Shown here piece by piece: positions 23,433-37,600 of a DNA stretch of 64,000 bases. The stretch lies in NCBI GenBank assembly GCA_021464525.1, contig JADRCO010000006.1, forward strand, positions 1-64,000, in the 5' to 3' direction. The notes below the pieces were generated by a model. The model was not told the origin of the DNA. It worked only from the letters and a program-made list of their open reading frames with translations, and did not search any database. The stretch comes from Rhizophagus sp. LPA8_4_AMF. Taxonomy: Eukaryota; Glomeromycota; Glomeromycetes; Glomerales; Glomeraceae. Within the stretch, counting starts at the first letter, position 1. Every line of letters begins with the position of its first letter. A program made the translations under genes and the position numbers.

Positions 23433-25187
23433 TTGTCATTTCCATAAATAAAATGAATAATACATTCTTTCGATAAATAAAAGTTATTAAACATTGTATA
23501 AATATTATAAAATTTAAGGAGTTTCAATATTGTTTTAGGATAATGCATTTTCCTATATACAGTAATTGGTATTGGTTTTGCTTTTTATAATAAAGTCATT
23601 CGTAATTAATGAAATATTTTAATTAAGAAGTGTAATATTTAGATGAATAATTATTTGGTTTGTGAAATTACATAATTTTGTTCGTTTAATATTGTGAAAT
23701 GTTTTAATTTTAATTTATTTGTTATTTTTATTAGATTTTAAAAATTATACTCTTTTTAAAAAAAAAAAATGAAGAGTAATCGTCTGTTTAAATAGGTAAA
23801 GGAATCAATCATATAACCAATCGTTTGTCTACATTTATTTTTAACATATATCTTTCAACAATACTTAAAAAGAGATATTTTTAAAAAGGGCTTTCAAATA
23901 ATTTCTTTTTTTTGATAGAAAAAGAAAGATATAACCATTGTTCAATTCCATTAGGTTCAAAACAATAAAACTTTTAAGTTTGATGGCTGTTTTGGAACCT
24001 TCTCTGTGTGAACAGTTTTTCTAAGTTTGAAATTAATTTCTTGTTTCAACCTTGTGTTATATCATAATGAATGCTAATTATAACAGCAATTTTATTCATG
24101 CACTTGTACAGCTTATTATTTTATAACAAGTTTAGAAAAGATGAAAGCAGAATGAAAACAAAAAGAGTAATCGCAAAAGCATATCTATCTGATGAACCAC
24201 TTGCAGCATTGATTCTCATCAATGAATGAGAATAAATGATATCGAAGACGGTCCGGTTTTGAAAGTTATCAATCTTTCACTATATCGAATGGTTTCATTG
24301 ATATTAAGATCTAACATAAAGTTTGTAAAGAAATATGTTTATTACGTACATAATACACATACATATATATGTGTGTATGTACTATGTGTTACTAAATGTA
24401 TCATTCTAATAAAACAATGATTTATGTCATCAAATTGATTGTAAACCTGTAGAAAATCGAGAAAAAAAAAGAAAAAAACAAAAGAAAAAAATGAAAACGA
24501 AAATGAAAAAGAAATTTTAATATGAATTCAAATAATTCATAAGGAATTTCGATACAAAAAAAGGCAATAAATAAATTGTGTGTAACACAGGCAGAAATGA
24601 TAGAAAAAGTGATGTTACACGAAATTTATCACAAGAACAAAACTTACTGCGGTTTTATAGATTTTGATCCGTTTTTTCATTGTTTTCAATAGTTTTCAGA
24701 TATCATGATATACCCGTATAATTACTCCCGTATTAAAAATCGAGCATATTTTTGAAGAGGACGCTGTGTTACTGCACCATCATGATGCGGGTACCTTAAA
24801 TATACATTTGAGGTAACATTTTCACGGTGTTTTACATAATCTTGATTTAGCTATTTATTTCAAGATTGAACTTACAGAGAACTAATGTATTATTATATTA
24901 CACTTATTATGGTAAATTCTTTCTTGAGAAGAAAATTACAATCCTTAGTTTGTACAAAAACTGCATACAAATACAATGACCAAAAATCAAAAGTATTTCT
25001 TAATTTTTGTTAATGTAACCTTTTTTAATTCAAACCAAATTAGGTTCAAATAATCTGTGATATATTACCATATTTGACAAAAAAGTTATAAATTTGACCT
25101 ACTTAACGCAGTTTTCTTTTAAAAGTTTCAAGTCTGTAGATAATTTTAAATTTATTTTTGCGTAATAAAACATTTCAAGTAGTCGAA

Positions 25188-27115
25188 ATGTCTTCACTTA
25201 TATTGTCGCACGAACAAAGAGCTCAAGGACCGTGGGTTAAATTACAGTCTGAGCCAAGTAAATTTCAATAAACTTTTTAAATTTATTCGTTATTCTGGTT
25301 TAATATAATTGATGGTATTAAATTTTCTTTATTTTTTTACATTTAATCTTAGAATTATTTACTGCATTAATGTATGATTTGGGTGTAAGAGAAGCTCAAG
25401 CTACAGAAGTTTTTGTACTTGATGATACGCTCAATTTTGACGATTTGGGGTAAATGATTACAATTTATATTATTTTCTAATTTTATTTGAATTTATATTA
25501 ATTATATTAAATTGGCTTTTTAGCGAAATATATGGATTCGTGTTTCTTTTCAGGATGATGGGAGATGTTAAAAACTTATACAAAGCCGAGGAATATACAC
25601 CTGTCGAAAATCCAAGTAATGTTTATTTCGCAAATCAGGTTTGAGGGTTAATAATTATTTATTGATTTAGTTGATAGATGTTTTATAAAATTATTTATTT
25701 ATCAAAATTTTTTTATGACTGGTCTCAGGTCATTGATAATGCTTGTGCGACTTTGGCAATGTTGAATATAGCTTTAAATAACCCGCAAATGGAAATTGGT
25801 GATGATTTAAAAGAATTTAAAGAATTTACAAAAGATTTCTCGCCTCCCGTTGGTTTCCTGTTTCTTCATTTTCAATCGAGAATAGATTATTTTGCTAAAA
25901 TTCAATAATTTATTTAGATGAAAGGTTTCGCGATAACGAATCATCCAGCATTCCGTTTGATTCATAATTCAATGGCAAGGTACCAGACGTTCTTTTCTTT
26001 TTTTCTTGATAATGTTTTAATGGTTACCATAATTCTAATTATGTTATTAAATTGGATAGGCATCCTGAAGAAGCCCTAGTTGTAGAAGAAGCTATTGGTA
26101 AATCTAATTCTGCAGAAGATGAACCTGCTGAAGCGTATCATTATATTGCTTATGTTCCTGTTGACGGTGAAGTTTGGCAACTAGATGGTTTATATCCGCA
26201 TCCCGTAAGCGTTGGTATGTTGATAATTTACATATAATAAATGGAATTTATTTGAAAATAAATTAATTGACAAATAATTTATTTGAAAATAAATTAATTG
26301 ACAAATAATTTATTATTATTTAGGAAAATATACAGATAATAAAAAATGGTACGATGCTGCACGCGAAGTTATGCGAACACGTACACAAGGGTATGTTATT
26401 GATCTTAAATAAATCGAAAATAATCACAAAAAAGGGTGTTTAAATAAAGTAATTTCTTTATTTGATTAAAAGATTCTATGCAGAACAAGTTAATTTTGTT
26501 CTATTAGCGATAACAAAAAATCAATTAGGTATAAAGAAAGAGAGAGTAAAGGAATGTTTATATCTCAATAGAATTGTTGAGGCAAGGTTGAACGAATTAA
26601 ATAGTGAATGGAGAGCTGCAGTTGTTGATGAACCAGCCGTACGTATTAAATTATATTTATCATAATTTAATAACCTTTTGTTAAAATCTCTCCCTTTTTT
26701 TAAAAAAACAAATTAAATCATAGATCGATGAAGTCTTAACTAAGGATGAAGGAGAAAAAATTAGTGAGCGAGATGGTGTTAAAAAAGAGATTGAAGAACT
26801 CAATTCTGATAGAGATAATATTAATAAACTCGTACAATTACGAACAAACTGGGTTGATGAGATTCGTGTTTTACAAAAAACCATTGATCGAGAAAATAAA
26901 TTGAAGCAGGTAAAGTGAATCGTAATTTTGTAACCCTTTAATTTTTATGATTCGTTTGATTAATAATTATTTAAAAATTTTAGTTTGAAAAAACACGTCA
27001 AACATTTGATTATGGTCCATTTATTCGAGAATATATTTCTATTTTACATGAACGTGGGGAATTAAAAGAATTGTTGAATAACGCTGAAGAAGAGGAATGT
27101 GAAATAGTTTTCTAA
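25188..27115 (+). CDS. UCHL5: UCH37/UCHL5-type ubiquitin C-terminal hydrolase, ten exons
   Basis: Cysteine protease that removes ubiquitin. Exons: 25188-25257, 25353-25449, 25524-25638, 25729-25848, 25918-25979, 26060-26214, 26324-26390, 26473-26638, 26724-26909, 26984-27115. All have GT/AG borders and give 389 aa. The UCH catalytic set is complete: Q94 in FANQ, C100 in DNACATLA, H182 in AYHYIAYV and D197 in WQLDGLYPHP. The H-to-D spacing of 15 is the same as in human UCHL5. The N-terminal block (LFTALMYDLGV) and the coiled-coil-rich C-terminal part (EIEELNSDRDNINKL) ending in FIREYISILHERGEL match the UCHL5 tail (ULD domain) that docks to the proteasome receptor ADRM1/Rpn13 or INO80 in animals. 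It is somewhat longer than the human enzyme (329 aa). A nuclear/proteasomal role is inferred from the family. Confidence 0.93.
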
Positions 27116-27677
27116 ATTAGTAAGTATAATTCTTTTCTTTTTTTTATCTTTAAGATTTATAAGCATTTCAAATCGTTATATTCAAGTCCTATTAATAAAT
27201 AAAGTTGATCCACATATTAAATTGGTAACTTTGCCTTGGTAGATATATTATTCTTATTTTATCATGAAATATCAGTCACAAGACCTTATGATCGGATGAT
27301 GAAAGACCATGTGATCCACGTAGTCAATCTCTCAATAGATCATTGGGGAATTTAGGTTAAATATTCGCATATAAGATTTTATTTATTTTTATAGAATTTC
27401 GATTATTCAATTGTAAATTACATATTTGTTAATTTATAATAAATTATTTTTCAGTTGGATAATTAAATCCAATTTATCTAGATTTTTTATTTAGCCACAA
27501 AAAAAAGTTTAATTCGTGGTACTCAGTCATCAAAAACGTGTAATTTTGCAGTTAATTAGGGGTACAATTGACTCAGATACAATTTATCACGAAATATTTA
27601 TTGAATTAATTTTATTATTATCCGGAGCGACATCGACGTCCAAAGAAAAACTTTGGAAATTATTCTTAAGATTTTTA
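27116..27677. other. convergent intergenic spacer
   Basis: Lies between the convergent 3' ends of the UCH37-type gene (+) and the first BTB-TLDc gene (-). It is A/T rich, with no gene. Confidence 0.45.
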
Positions 27678-29469
27678 TTAATTGATTAGTAAAATTTCAT
27701 AAATTACTTTATAATTTCTATTTGATAAATGATCATATATAAACTTAAGTAATAATAATAATTTTCGTTAATACTAATAATTAACATACGTAATATATTT
27801 TTTTAATATCGAGATAATCTTACTATTAATTAATTTACTACACAAAGAAAATACGTATAACTTAGTTTTAAAATAATAATAAAATATATATATATATAAA
27901 TGTATTAATAAATTGTACTTACTTTGTTACTTTATAAACTTCATAATCTTCCAGAAAGTAAATTTGTCTAGGATTAATGAAAGCAAGAAGTTTTGGATAA
28001 GAAATAATATTATCACATTTAATAATATCATTTTCAATAATTAAATCAAATCCAGTACCAAAAGTAGGACCATAATTTGAATTATAAAGATACTTATCAT
28101 AATTTTTATTTGCTAATCTTGCAATAATAGGTTCATCATCATCAGTAAAAGATTTATCAAAATTATCATCTAAAATAATATTATTATTAAAATAAAATAA
28201 ATAACTATCTTCTGATTTAACTAAAAATTCATTATCATTACAATTCCAACTATTAGGATTATAACCACCAATAATTTTTCCATTCTCTTTTAATTTACAT
28301 ATTACTATAGTTGAACCTTTATTATCACATAATTTATGAAAATTTGTTGAAGAAAATCCATCCCTACTTGCTCTATATAATAATTCAAAATGATAAGGAA
28401 TTGTTTTAATATTATAATAATTTTTTTCTTTATAATCAATCCAACTAGAAAATATAGGTAAATGAAATTTTGTTATAATTTTTGAATTACAATAAATAGA
28501 TTTTCTTGGTTTTAATGAAAAATATTTGAAATTTTTTGTGGTTATATCATTATAAAGATAATCAGGAAAAATTGGTTCAAAAGGACTTATTTGTTGATAA
28601 AATATTTTAGAAGAAATTTGAAACCATCTTATATGTAATAAAATATCATGTAAAATATTTTTTAATTCAAAAAAATTTTCTAAATTCCAATTAGAAAAAT
28701 TATTTATATCAATATTTTTTTCTGACATTCTTTCAATACCCCATTTTAATACATAATTCCAAATTTCATATTCATCTTGTATTTCAAGATCATCTCTTTG
28801 AAGTAATTTAATTAAAATAGATTTTTCAATTGATAAAAATTTTGATGATTCAAAAAAAATTTTTGAATTTTCACTAATAAATTCCAAACAATTATTTCTT
28901 AATAAATTAAAATGTTCATATTTAAATATAATTTGTAAAATATCAATTGGATCCTCTTTTATATATATTTCATATTTTTCAATTATATAATTTAAAATAT
29001 AATCACTTAATTTTTTAATACCCAATTCATCTGATGCTATAAAGAGTTTGAATACATTTATTCCTCTTTGCTTATCCAATTCAATAATTCCACTATAAAG
29101 ATACCTTTAAAAAAAAAAAATAAATAAATAAAAATATTGTTATTCATTTGTTTTCATTGATTTATTTTAATAAAAAAAGGTAATAAAAAGAAAAGGTAAT
29201 AATAAAACGTACTTTAATAAATGATTCATAATTTCGGGTGAAATGTTTGGTTTCTTAAAAATGATCATTCCATTTCCATTATGTACCCAATTCTTTGATA
29301 ACGCGGCTTTAAAATAAGTCGATCTTGAACATAATATTAAAGAATGAGTATAAAATTCTTTTTTATTTTCATTCTCTTCAGCTTGAATGATTACATCACA
29401 ATTATTTCTGCTAGAGAACAATTCTCCTAAATCATTTGATAATTCTTGTAAAAAATTATATTCGTCCAT
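27678..29469 (-). CDS. BTB-BACK-TLDc protein, paralog 1 (one microexon)
   Basis: Exon 1 (29469-29213) starts MDEYNFLQEL and encodes most of the BTB fold (CDVIIQAEE, FYTHSLILCSRSTYFKAAL). Exon 2 (29104-27923) completes BTB, then BACK-like helices (residues ~130-235) and a TLDc domain (SSWIDYKEKNYYN, LLYRASRDGF, TIVICKLKENGKIIGGYN, ending FLEDYEVYKVTK). BTB suggests a Cullin-3 adaptor or oligomerisation role; TLDc is linked to oxidative stress and V-ATPase binding in other eukaryotes. The apparent stop after KVTK is inside the donor AA|GTAAGT. Splicing into microexon 27837-27790 (KLINSKIISILKKYI) and last exon 27717-27678 extends the protein to 508 aa. The last exon here is only 12 residues and has no membrane segment, unlike its paralogs. 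Both terminal exons are supported by homology or phase, not by transcripts. Confidence 0.85.
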
Positions 29470-32400
29470 AATCGTTCATAAAAAATTCATAAAAGAAAGT
29501 ATTAAAAATAAGTATTTATATATGTGTATGTGCTGTATATTTTTAAATAAATTCTTTAGCTTAGCATAAAATTTATTATTTATTTTTGGAAAGAAAAATG
29601 TTTATATATATATTAAATAATTTTACGAAATCCTCGTATTGAGAATGGATAAAATAGAAAAAAAATTCGAAATTCGAAAGAACCTTTTATAAAAGTAATG
29701 ATAAAATATTGGTGCGACAATGATATTGTAATTATTTATATTTTATCCGTTTACCTGTTTCAGGATGTTTGTGAAATATCATAAACTTTTTGAATAAATC
29801 AACATTTCTAATTTTACCATTTGATTTCCCTTTTCTTGAATTAATTAATTGTGTTATCCATAAGACATAAATATTTGATATTTTCTTTTTGTGATAAATT
29901 TCAATTGATTGACGCGTTTAAACTGCAATTACCTGCAAAGCATCAACTATTATTGTTACAGACGATACCATACTTACTATATAAGCAACTCTCAATAAAG
30001 CAAAGATTATCTGGATTAATTTCCTCTATTTAGTTAGTCATGTCTCATTTATTTAATCCATACCGTTATTTAACTATTGTTACTTTTTTTAGATTTCCCT
30101 TTTTTGCTTTTTTGGATTTGATAAGATGAGATGCAATTAACCGTAGAGTTAATTCTGATTGGATAGGAATGGTCTAGATTACTTAAACATATTCCAAGTT
30201 TCTAGTTTAGAATTTTTCGCGTAAATATTTGCAAAATAAATGAATCACAAAATATTGTTATCTTACGCCACAATAGGATCGTTGTGATAATTCATATTTC
30301 AGTTTGGTTATATAATAAATTTAATAAATTAAATAATATTAAATAATAACTTATTAATCGAATGGGTTTTTTTATAATATTCAACCATTGATTAATATCT
30401 AATCATTGATTTTCATATTCAGAGAACATTAATTGAATTTTTGATAAAAAAATTTCTCTAAAAATTCTTGAAACTGTTTATCAACATGAAACATTTTACG
30501 GATTATTTCTTAAAATTATTTGTGAAAGATCGGTTTAAATGACATTTAAATGATATCATTCTATTATATAACGACCAAAAAAAGAAATTTTTTTTTAAAA
30601 TAAAAAAAAATAAACTAAAATATTAAAAAAAAAAAAAGAAAGAAAATTCGAAAATTCAGATTTTTTTTTTGTTTTAAAATTTTTTTTTTTTTTGCGCGGA
30701 AAAAATAAAATCAAATCCCTTTGTATCGGATGTGTAACATAAACTTTAAACTTAATAATACCGCGAATTTCAGAATTTCTTGACAAGTATTTTTTTTTTT
30801 TTAGAGTTGATAAATATCAACAAATATTGTCAAAATTTTTTCATTTTGATTGGTCCAATTTGGTCATTTGCGTTTAAATTGAAATTCGGAACGAATTTTC
30901 TCCGAAAATTATTAACGTTACATAATGTAACTGTAACATTTTATCATCGATTTGATAATAGTCTCATGTCCATTATTATAGGATAAATTGTAATTAATTA
31001 AAAATTAATGTTTTTTACCAGTAGTATTTTCTAAAAATTAACTGCATTAGAATGATTAGATATGAGTGAATGGATCGTGTTCTGTTTTCTTCTTTTTTTT
31101 TTTTTTTTTTGATCTTAATAAATTCGTGACCAAATTTTAAATTTTTTTTTCTTTGTTAAAATTCTAATTATCGATATAATGATACGTCGGATCATATGAA
31201 AATCCTTGAAAATCGTTATATGTATATCTAAATTATTATACAGATATATTTATTTGTTTTCTCACTAACTCTTCGTTCAATGAAAAAAATCGGTATATCA
31301 AAATTTATAAGTTTAATATATATCGATTTTTATATGTTCATAAAAAATCGCTTTATCGTGAAATTCGTTATACTGCATAATCGTTATATCAAGTTCTGAC
31401 TGTAATGAGAAAAGTTATATTTTATCGTTATATCAAAAAAAAAAAAAAATAGCAAACAAAAAAATTTATCATACATCGAATATTGGAATATCGAAGCCTT
31501 TACTGTATTTAATTAAACTTTATTCAAAAAAATCTTTGAAATATTTTTACGTGATGAATAAAGAAAAAAACAAAGCTGCATTATTTATCATTCTAAATTA
31601 TGCTACCATAAAGTTATATAGCATTCTATATAGATACCCTCTTATGCATAATATTCTCTACAATATTCTACAGTACGTCACACTAACTACCTCTTTAGGT
31701 AGTACCATTATAGTACCCTGAATTTACTAGAATGTACAAAATTTATTCCGTGTTTTTTTTTTTATTTCCGTAAATATATCATTCACGGAGTTGGTGCGGA
31801 AATTACGGATAAAATTTTTACAGGGTATTATACCGCTATACAGAAAGTTTTCTTTAATAATCATATAATTTTATTACTGACAATAATTCACATATCAGAT
31901 ATGTTTAAATTGTCGCAGAAAATGCTACGCTAATATTACTCCTCGTTATCACGATATCGCGATAAAACCTGTGCAATAGCGGTCATGTGCGCTTGCACAT
32001 GAATGAACAGATTTATTCTGTGTGCAAACCGTACATCTAATTTTTTTTTATTTTTATTGCGCGCCACACATTATAATTTTCAGTGATATTTTGAAATGAG
32101 ATATTTTAAAATTAAACATTTAGGTATTTTTGCATAAAAAAAGATATTTTTCCAAACTAATCCTAATTCTAAACCTAACTCGCGCCCCTTATTATTTCTT
32201 TTACTTTATTTTTTTTTTTTTTAAAAGAAGGGCGTGTTTTAAAGAAGGGCGTGTGCCGATAAAAAATATATTTTGATGAATTAAATATCTTTCTAATGAT
32301 AAATTGTCTTTATTTAATACAATGAATTTTTTTTGTTCAAGTATAATGAATGTATGCATATTTATACAAAGTAATTTACAAATTTCTAAGATCAAATTTC

Positions 32401-32934
32401 AAAATCGATCGTTCTTTATCGAAGAAGAATTTGTCTTATCTAGATTTCTTTATAACTAACAATCAAAATTTGATAATCGTTAAATCGTATTGTTTTTCAT
32501 CACTATGAATGTAATAATTAATGTGACACTTAATTAATATTCATAATACTTTTTAAAAAAAAAAAAGTAAAATACGATAAATACGATATAAAAAAGTCCA
32601 GAATTCAAGAAAAAAAAAAAAAAAAAAAAAAAAAAATAAAAAAAAGACCAAAATTAAAAAAAAAAAAAAAAAAAAAATTATTAATTACAATATATATAAT
32701 CCATAATCCATAAACGTCAGGAATATAGGATTAAATAAGAAACGTCGTTAAAGTTGGGTAGTATACTAGTGTTATATAAGTCGTAAAAATTTATTAGACT
32801 AGTTGTAAATTAATCGAATTAATAAAATAATAAATTCGAATAATAAAATCATTATAACCAATAGAATTAATCCTCCAAGCTCCAATTAACAACTAATCAA
32901 ATAAACCCAACTAATCCAATTCAAACCTCTCTCG
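29470..32934. other. 3.5-kb gene-free interval
   Basis: Holds the promoter of the BTB-TLDc paralog, several T/A homopolymers (for example near 30590-30690 and 31090-31110), and decayed TIR-element sequence at about 31180-31510. Toward the right it has long A runs at 32610-32636 and 32656-32677. No coding exons seen. Confidence 0.45.
31330..31508. mobile_element. degenerate pogo/Tigger-like element ends
   Basis: Repeated ATCGTTATATC and TTCGTTATACTG motifs, and two same-direction ends (TTCTGACTGTA at ~31392 and GCCTTTACTGTA at ~31497), resemble the CAGT-type termini of the elements at 10.6 kb. I could not find matching left ends, so boundaries and integrity are uncertain. Confidence 0.3.
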
Positions 32935-34608
32935 CTAAAAGTAACCAGTATCTTGAAAATAATAAGGATAAAAATTATTCTTTCCTAAAACGTACTTAAG
33001 TTTTGGTATCGTTCTCAAAGCTTGTAAAATAGGATCTAAATAAACTTCACCATAAACCTTGTTGTCTATAATATATCTTAATTCAGTAAATCCCTTGTTC
33101 TTTTGAATATATTTCTTTAAAAATACGAGAACATCATCAAAAATATTTTGTTGATGATGTAAAGAAATTTTTTTAAGTGGGGAACAACAATTAGAAAGTA
33201 AGATCATTAAATCTTTTGGTAAGATTTCAAGTAAAAGATCAAGATGATATAAAGTTGAAGGTAAAGAATTAGAAAATTGTACCAAAGATTGTTGATTAAA
33301 ATAATTTTTGTGTTTACCAAATAAGGTTAATTGTTGTAAATCTGATGATAAAAGGTATGTGGGTAATAAGGAAGAAATATCTTCTTTCGCTTGTATTATT
33401 AAAAATTTTAATTTTTTACATTCAAAAATCGTTAAACATAATTCTTTTGTAAAGGTACCTAAAACTAATTTTGTTAAAGTTGAAACACTAGATTCGAGGA
33501 TCGATTTTACAATACCAAGATCGAACGTTATATCAGGATTAATTATAAAGTGAGTTATCATTGGTTTACCCCAGACACAAAAATTGGTTAATTCACAATT
33601 AAAAGAAGGAACTTCTGAATCAATACGAATATCAGGTTCTAAAAATCTTAAAATTTTTAGATTTGGACAATTATTTAAAAGTTGAGATAATTTTTCGTGA
33701 AAATGTGTCATTCGTATAAAAGAGAGCGCTTTCAAAAAATTACATTGTAATGTTAAAGTATCAAATATATCAGTTGTAAGAGAAATATCCCAAAATTCTC
33801 TTACTACAAATTCTTCAAGATTTTTTTGATTTTTCAATAATTTCACCAATTCATGACCAGTCCTTCCTGAACGATTTTCTGGTAAATTTATTTCTAAATA
33901 TTTAATATTATGAGCGTGTTCCGTTATAACCTTAAAATTATCATTTAACGTAACTTGTTCTCTATTTTCAGTGTAATTATAATATCTTCCTTGTAAATCA
34001 TGAATAATTTTACAAGTTTGTAATTTTGTTAAACCATTTGAAGGTTCTGCAAAGTAGGCTATATTTTGAGTATAAGCAAAGAATGTTATATAAAGACTAT
34101 CTAATCCTCTACATCTTCTAAATATAATATCACCGATCGCTTTATCCATATCAAAATGACCGAGTCTTTCCCAAACAGTTCTCCAATGATGTCTCTTCCA
34201 TTTAGTCATCGCTTCTTGAAAACCAAAAGTGTCAAGGCATTTAAGATATATTGGATAATCGAATAAAGGTTTTTTTAAATCTGCTTGAAGAATCCACTTA
34301 TTTACCTTTGACTTTTCATCATCAGGAAGACAACTTAAATATGTTCTTATAAGTTGCCATCCACAATCATGCTTTTGACATTTCAAATATCCAAAGGGAT
34401 TACTCCAAAGAAAAGGCATGGTAATTTTACACCATAACCTATTAACTAATATACATCCAAATAATGTTGTTAAATCATCAGAGCAATTTCCTATAATTTT
34501 CTCTAAACATTCGACGTCTAATTTAGCAATCGGTGTTGTTTTTATCGCTATAAAAGTTCCTTCCGTATTTTCACTTGTTAATAATAATTTATCCAAGTTA
34601 CCCATCAT
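32935..34608 (-). CDS. F-box protein with leucine-rich repeat-like C-terminus
   Basis: Uninterrupted single-exon frame of 557 aa, starting MMGNLDKLLL. Residues ~28-75 carry an F-box (KLDVECLEKIIGNC...LFGCILVNRLWCKITMPFLW), the segment that binds Skp1 in SCF ubiquitin ligases. The rest alternates short L-x-x-L-x-I/L strands and polar turns (NNCPNLKILRFLEPD, CKKLKFLIIQAKED, LLSSDLQQLTLFG), a degenerate LRR-like solenoid probably used for substrate binding. F-box/LRR proteins of about 500-600 aa form one of the largest expanded families in Rhizophagus genomes (family knowledge). The substrate is unknown. The gene has no introns and its ends are clean. Confidence 0.88.
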   Translation of the reverse strand: MMGNLDKLLLTSENTEGTFIAIKTTPIAKLDVECLEKIIGNCSDDLTTLFGCILVNRLWCKITMPFLWSNPFGYLKCQKHDCGWQLIRTYLSCLPDDEKSKVNKWILQADLKKPLFDYPIYLKCLDTFGFQEAMTKWKRHHWRTVWERLGHFDMDKAIGDIIFRRCRGLDSLYITFFAYTQNIAYFAEPSNGLTKLQTCKIIHDLQGRYYNYTENREQVTLNDNFKVITEHAHNIKYLEINLPENRSGRTGHELVKLLKNQKNLEEFVVREFWDISLTTDIFDTLTLQCNFLKALSFIRMTHFHEKLSQLLNNCPNLKILRFLEPDIRIDSEVPSFNCELTNFCVWGKPMITHFIINPDITFDLGIVKSILESSVSTLTKLVLGTFTKELCLTIFECKKLKFLIIQAKEDISSLLPTYLLSSDLQQLTLFGKHKNYFNQQSLVQFSNSLPSTLYHLDLLLEILPKDLMILLSNCCSPLKKISLHHQQNIFDDVLVFLKKYIQKNKGFTELRYIIDNKVYGEVYLDPILQALRTIPKLKYVLGKNNFYPYYFQDTGYF

Positions 34609-37600
34609 TTATTTGTGTTCTTTAAGAAAAGGTTTGTGTGGGGATAAATTTTTTTTTTTTTTTTATTAACAATATTGTTTTCGTTATTGTTAAGAGAAAA
34701 AAAAAAAAAAGGAAATTCAAAAAAAAATAAAATTAAAAATAAAATTAAAAAAGAAGGATAATGCAAAAGAAAAGCATAAGCAATGGGGACTGAAAAAAAA
34801 AATTTTATATTATTTTAAACAAAAAAAAAAAAAATGTATAATCACAAATTCTGCAGCGTACAATATTATATATTGTACATTATGCTTTTTTTGTAATTCG
34901 GGGTTTTTCGTACTTTAAATAATTCGGTCTCGATTATCAAAAAAAGCTTATCGCATGATATTTCTTTGTATGACAAATAAGCCAATAAGAATAGTAACGT
35001 GTATCTTAAATAATGCATATTTATTTTCCATTATTTTTACTTTATCTTTACCATATTCGTCAAATTGGCGCAGTGAAAAAAAAAAGCCTTTATAATATTC
35101 TATCACTCAATTGTCTTAATTTTACCTAATTTTAACATTGTTAAAAAGAAAAGAAATAGAAAAAATTTCCGATTATTCTAAATTGAAATCTAGAATGATA
35201 TTATTTTTAACTTTGTCTTATTATCGTTAATTAATGAACCGAAGTTGGCCTAGAATATTTACAAAGTTCAAAACCTTAGGTTAATAATATTTTGTGTCAC
35301 AATATGGATTACCACACCTTTATTTTTGTTTTGTGTAATATTTCGTCAATTTTTTTTTTTTTTTTTTTTTTTTTAAAACAAACAATTGAGTAAGTAATCC
35401 ATGTCTAGCCACTCATCTCTCATCTTCTCATTTTACAAATAAGAAAGGAGTACTTAAAAAATATATACATGTGCTTGGCTTAATTTCCATTTATATTTTT
35501 AAAGTTTATGATTATTATATATGATATATATATATATATTATTATTTTTTTTTGTTAATCCGTTTGGTTTAAATAAATAGATTTTTTTTTCTCGATTGTT
35601 GAAAAAAGCCGACCTGACAAACCTGTCTTGTACACACAAATGTAATTTTAATATTGTGGCGTGAAATTATTATATTATTGTTCATCTTTTGATAATTTAT
35701 AGGAATTCATTTATTTGTACTTATTTGTAAATTTAATACCAATTTTATACTTCAGCCAGTTGATCACCCACGTATTTGGTGAATTTATATCGGACCGTTA
35801 AACTTTAATCTTAACAGTTAACAAATTTTAAAAAATTTTGAAAAACCCATTTGAAAATATTTACATCTCGTATATGTGACGAAATGTACATGTAATATTC
35901 AATAAAATCTAACCAAGGTTATCCGTAAGTCTTATATACCAATAATATTAATTTGATAAACGGAATTTATCCAAATTTGTTTATACCCTATACAATTTTA
36001 TATTTTATACCAATTTATTCATCCCTTTATATTAAAATATAATTTTGGTGTTGTGACAGTTACTTGTCTAGGAAATGATTCTCATAATCTCATTCCTCCT
36101 TAATAAAAAAGAATTTGTTTGCCAGAAAGGAAAATGCTTCTTATTGTTGTCGGGCCTTATTTATGCCGATTTCGGCCGAATCATACTGATCACTTGATCA
36201 CTTGATCACGTGATTTATATCTCCCCCGTAAGAGATACGAATGCTTCCCTCGGATGAATTACAATTTGCATTAGTAGTACAACGTTTCGACATATCACTG
36301 TTGGATTTCTAAAATTCTGTATTGTTTTGATTTCTGTATATATATAATCTCTGTATCTCTCTCTTCTTTTTTTTTTTAAAATAATAAAAAGAGCAAAAAT
36401 TTTGCAGAAATATATCCACTTTAGGATAAGTGGAGATCTTATTGCTTAAAATAGCTGTAACTTACATGAACTTCCTTGCAGAGATATTCACCCAATAGAT
36501 ACGTAGTAAGTACCTTAGGGGCTGTGGGCTATCTATTAAGTTAATCACTTTTTCTCATTACAACGAATAAGACACATATTTGTATAAGGGTCATATTACC
36601 TTTTTTTTTAAAAAAAAAAAAATGTCCGAATGCATATTTTTGAGTCATATGATCATAACTTTATTGGTCAAACAAAAATTCTTAAATCTGAAAAGTGTCA
36701 CCCACTTTACTGTTTATGATCGTCATATTGTACTCTTCATATATTATTCTGTTAGTATAAAGTTAAAATATGTTAGCAGTTAGATATTTTTAATCTTGTG
36801 TAAATATTGCTGCCAACAGATAAACAGATAAGAAGATAACATGCAATCTCAGTAAATACTGCGGCGACCAATAAAAAAAAAAAAAGTTCTTATCACATAT
36901 ATATCCTTACATTAGTTAGATTTTGAGTGAATTCCATGAGGTCACATTTTCATAATGACCAACAATACATTGGATAGAGAATCAATCATAACGGTCCGAA
37001 CGGTCCGATAAAATTTACTTTTAATGGTTAATGTCTGCATCGCAACATACAAGCCAAGTTCCAATATCCGTCAAATATCTGGACATCTTTTAATTAGTAG
37101 TAGTTAATTAAAGGTCATAATTGACAATAATTTTTAAACTTTGATAAAAGAAAATCAATTGCGTTCATAACTTGAGTATAACATATCTAGAATGATTTTT
37201 GAATTTTTTTTTCTTAGACTTGAATAAGTACTTTACTTCTTTATTTGTTTTAATAACTTCTTTTTATTCTTTTTTATTTTTAGTAGGAATGAGAATTAAT
37301 TATATACTTGTAGGTTTCTTTGATAGTACCCGAAAAATATAACAAATGGATCTATCTTGACAATAATTGGAGGATTTTGTAACGTAATATGTTTTCTCAT
37401 AGTAAAATATGGGAACGCGCTTCTATTAACATAATAACATACTCATAAGCATCCATACAGTTGCCTTAAGAGGTCATCATTTATTGTTCCTTTTAAGTGA
37501 ACACCAAAATATATTCATTTCAGAATTTTGTATATTGCATTATAACTTTCGAATTATGTTTTTGTGATTCTAAGCTGTTTTCTGGACTTGAGATTTGCGG

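Larger units (their letters stand above)
22687..25187. other. 2.5-kb gene-free interval
   Basis: Region between the divergently transcribed H2A and UCH37-type genes, so both promoters lie here. It contains two compact inverted repeats (23211-23269 and 23359-23432). I see no coding exons. Confidence 0.5.

Noticed and set aside
24700-24800. ATCATGATATACCCG / CATCATGATGCGGGTA as possible inverted ends
   Set aside because: Similarity is short and largely due to the ATCATGAT palindrome itself.
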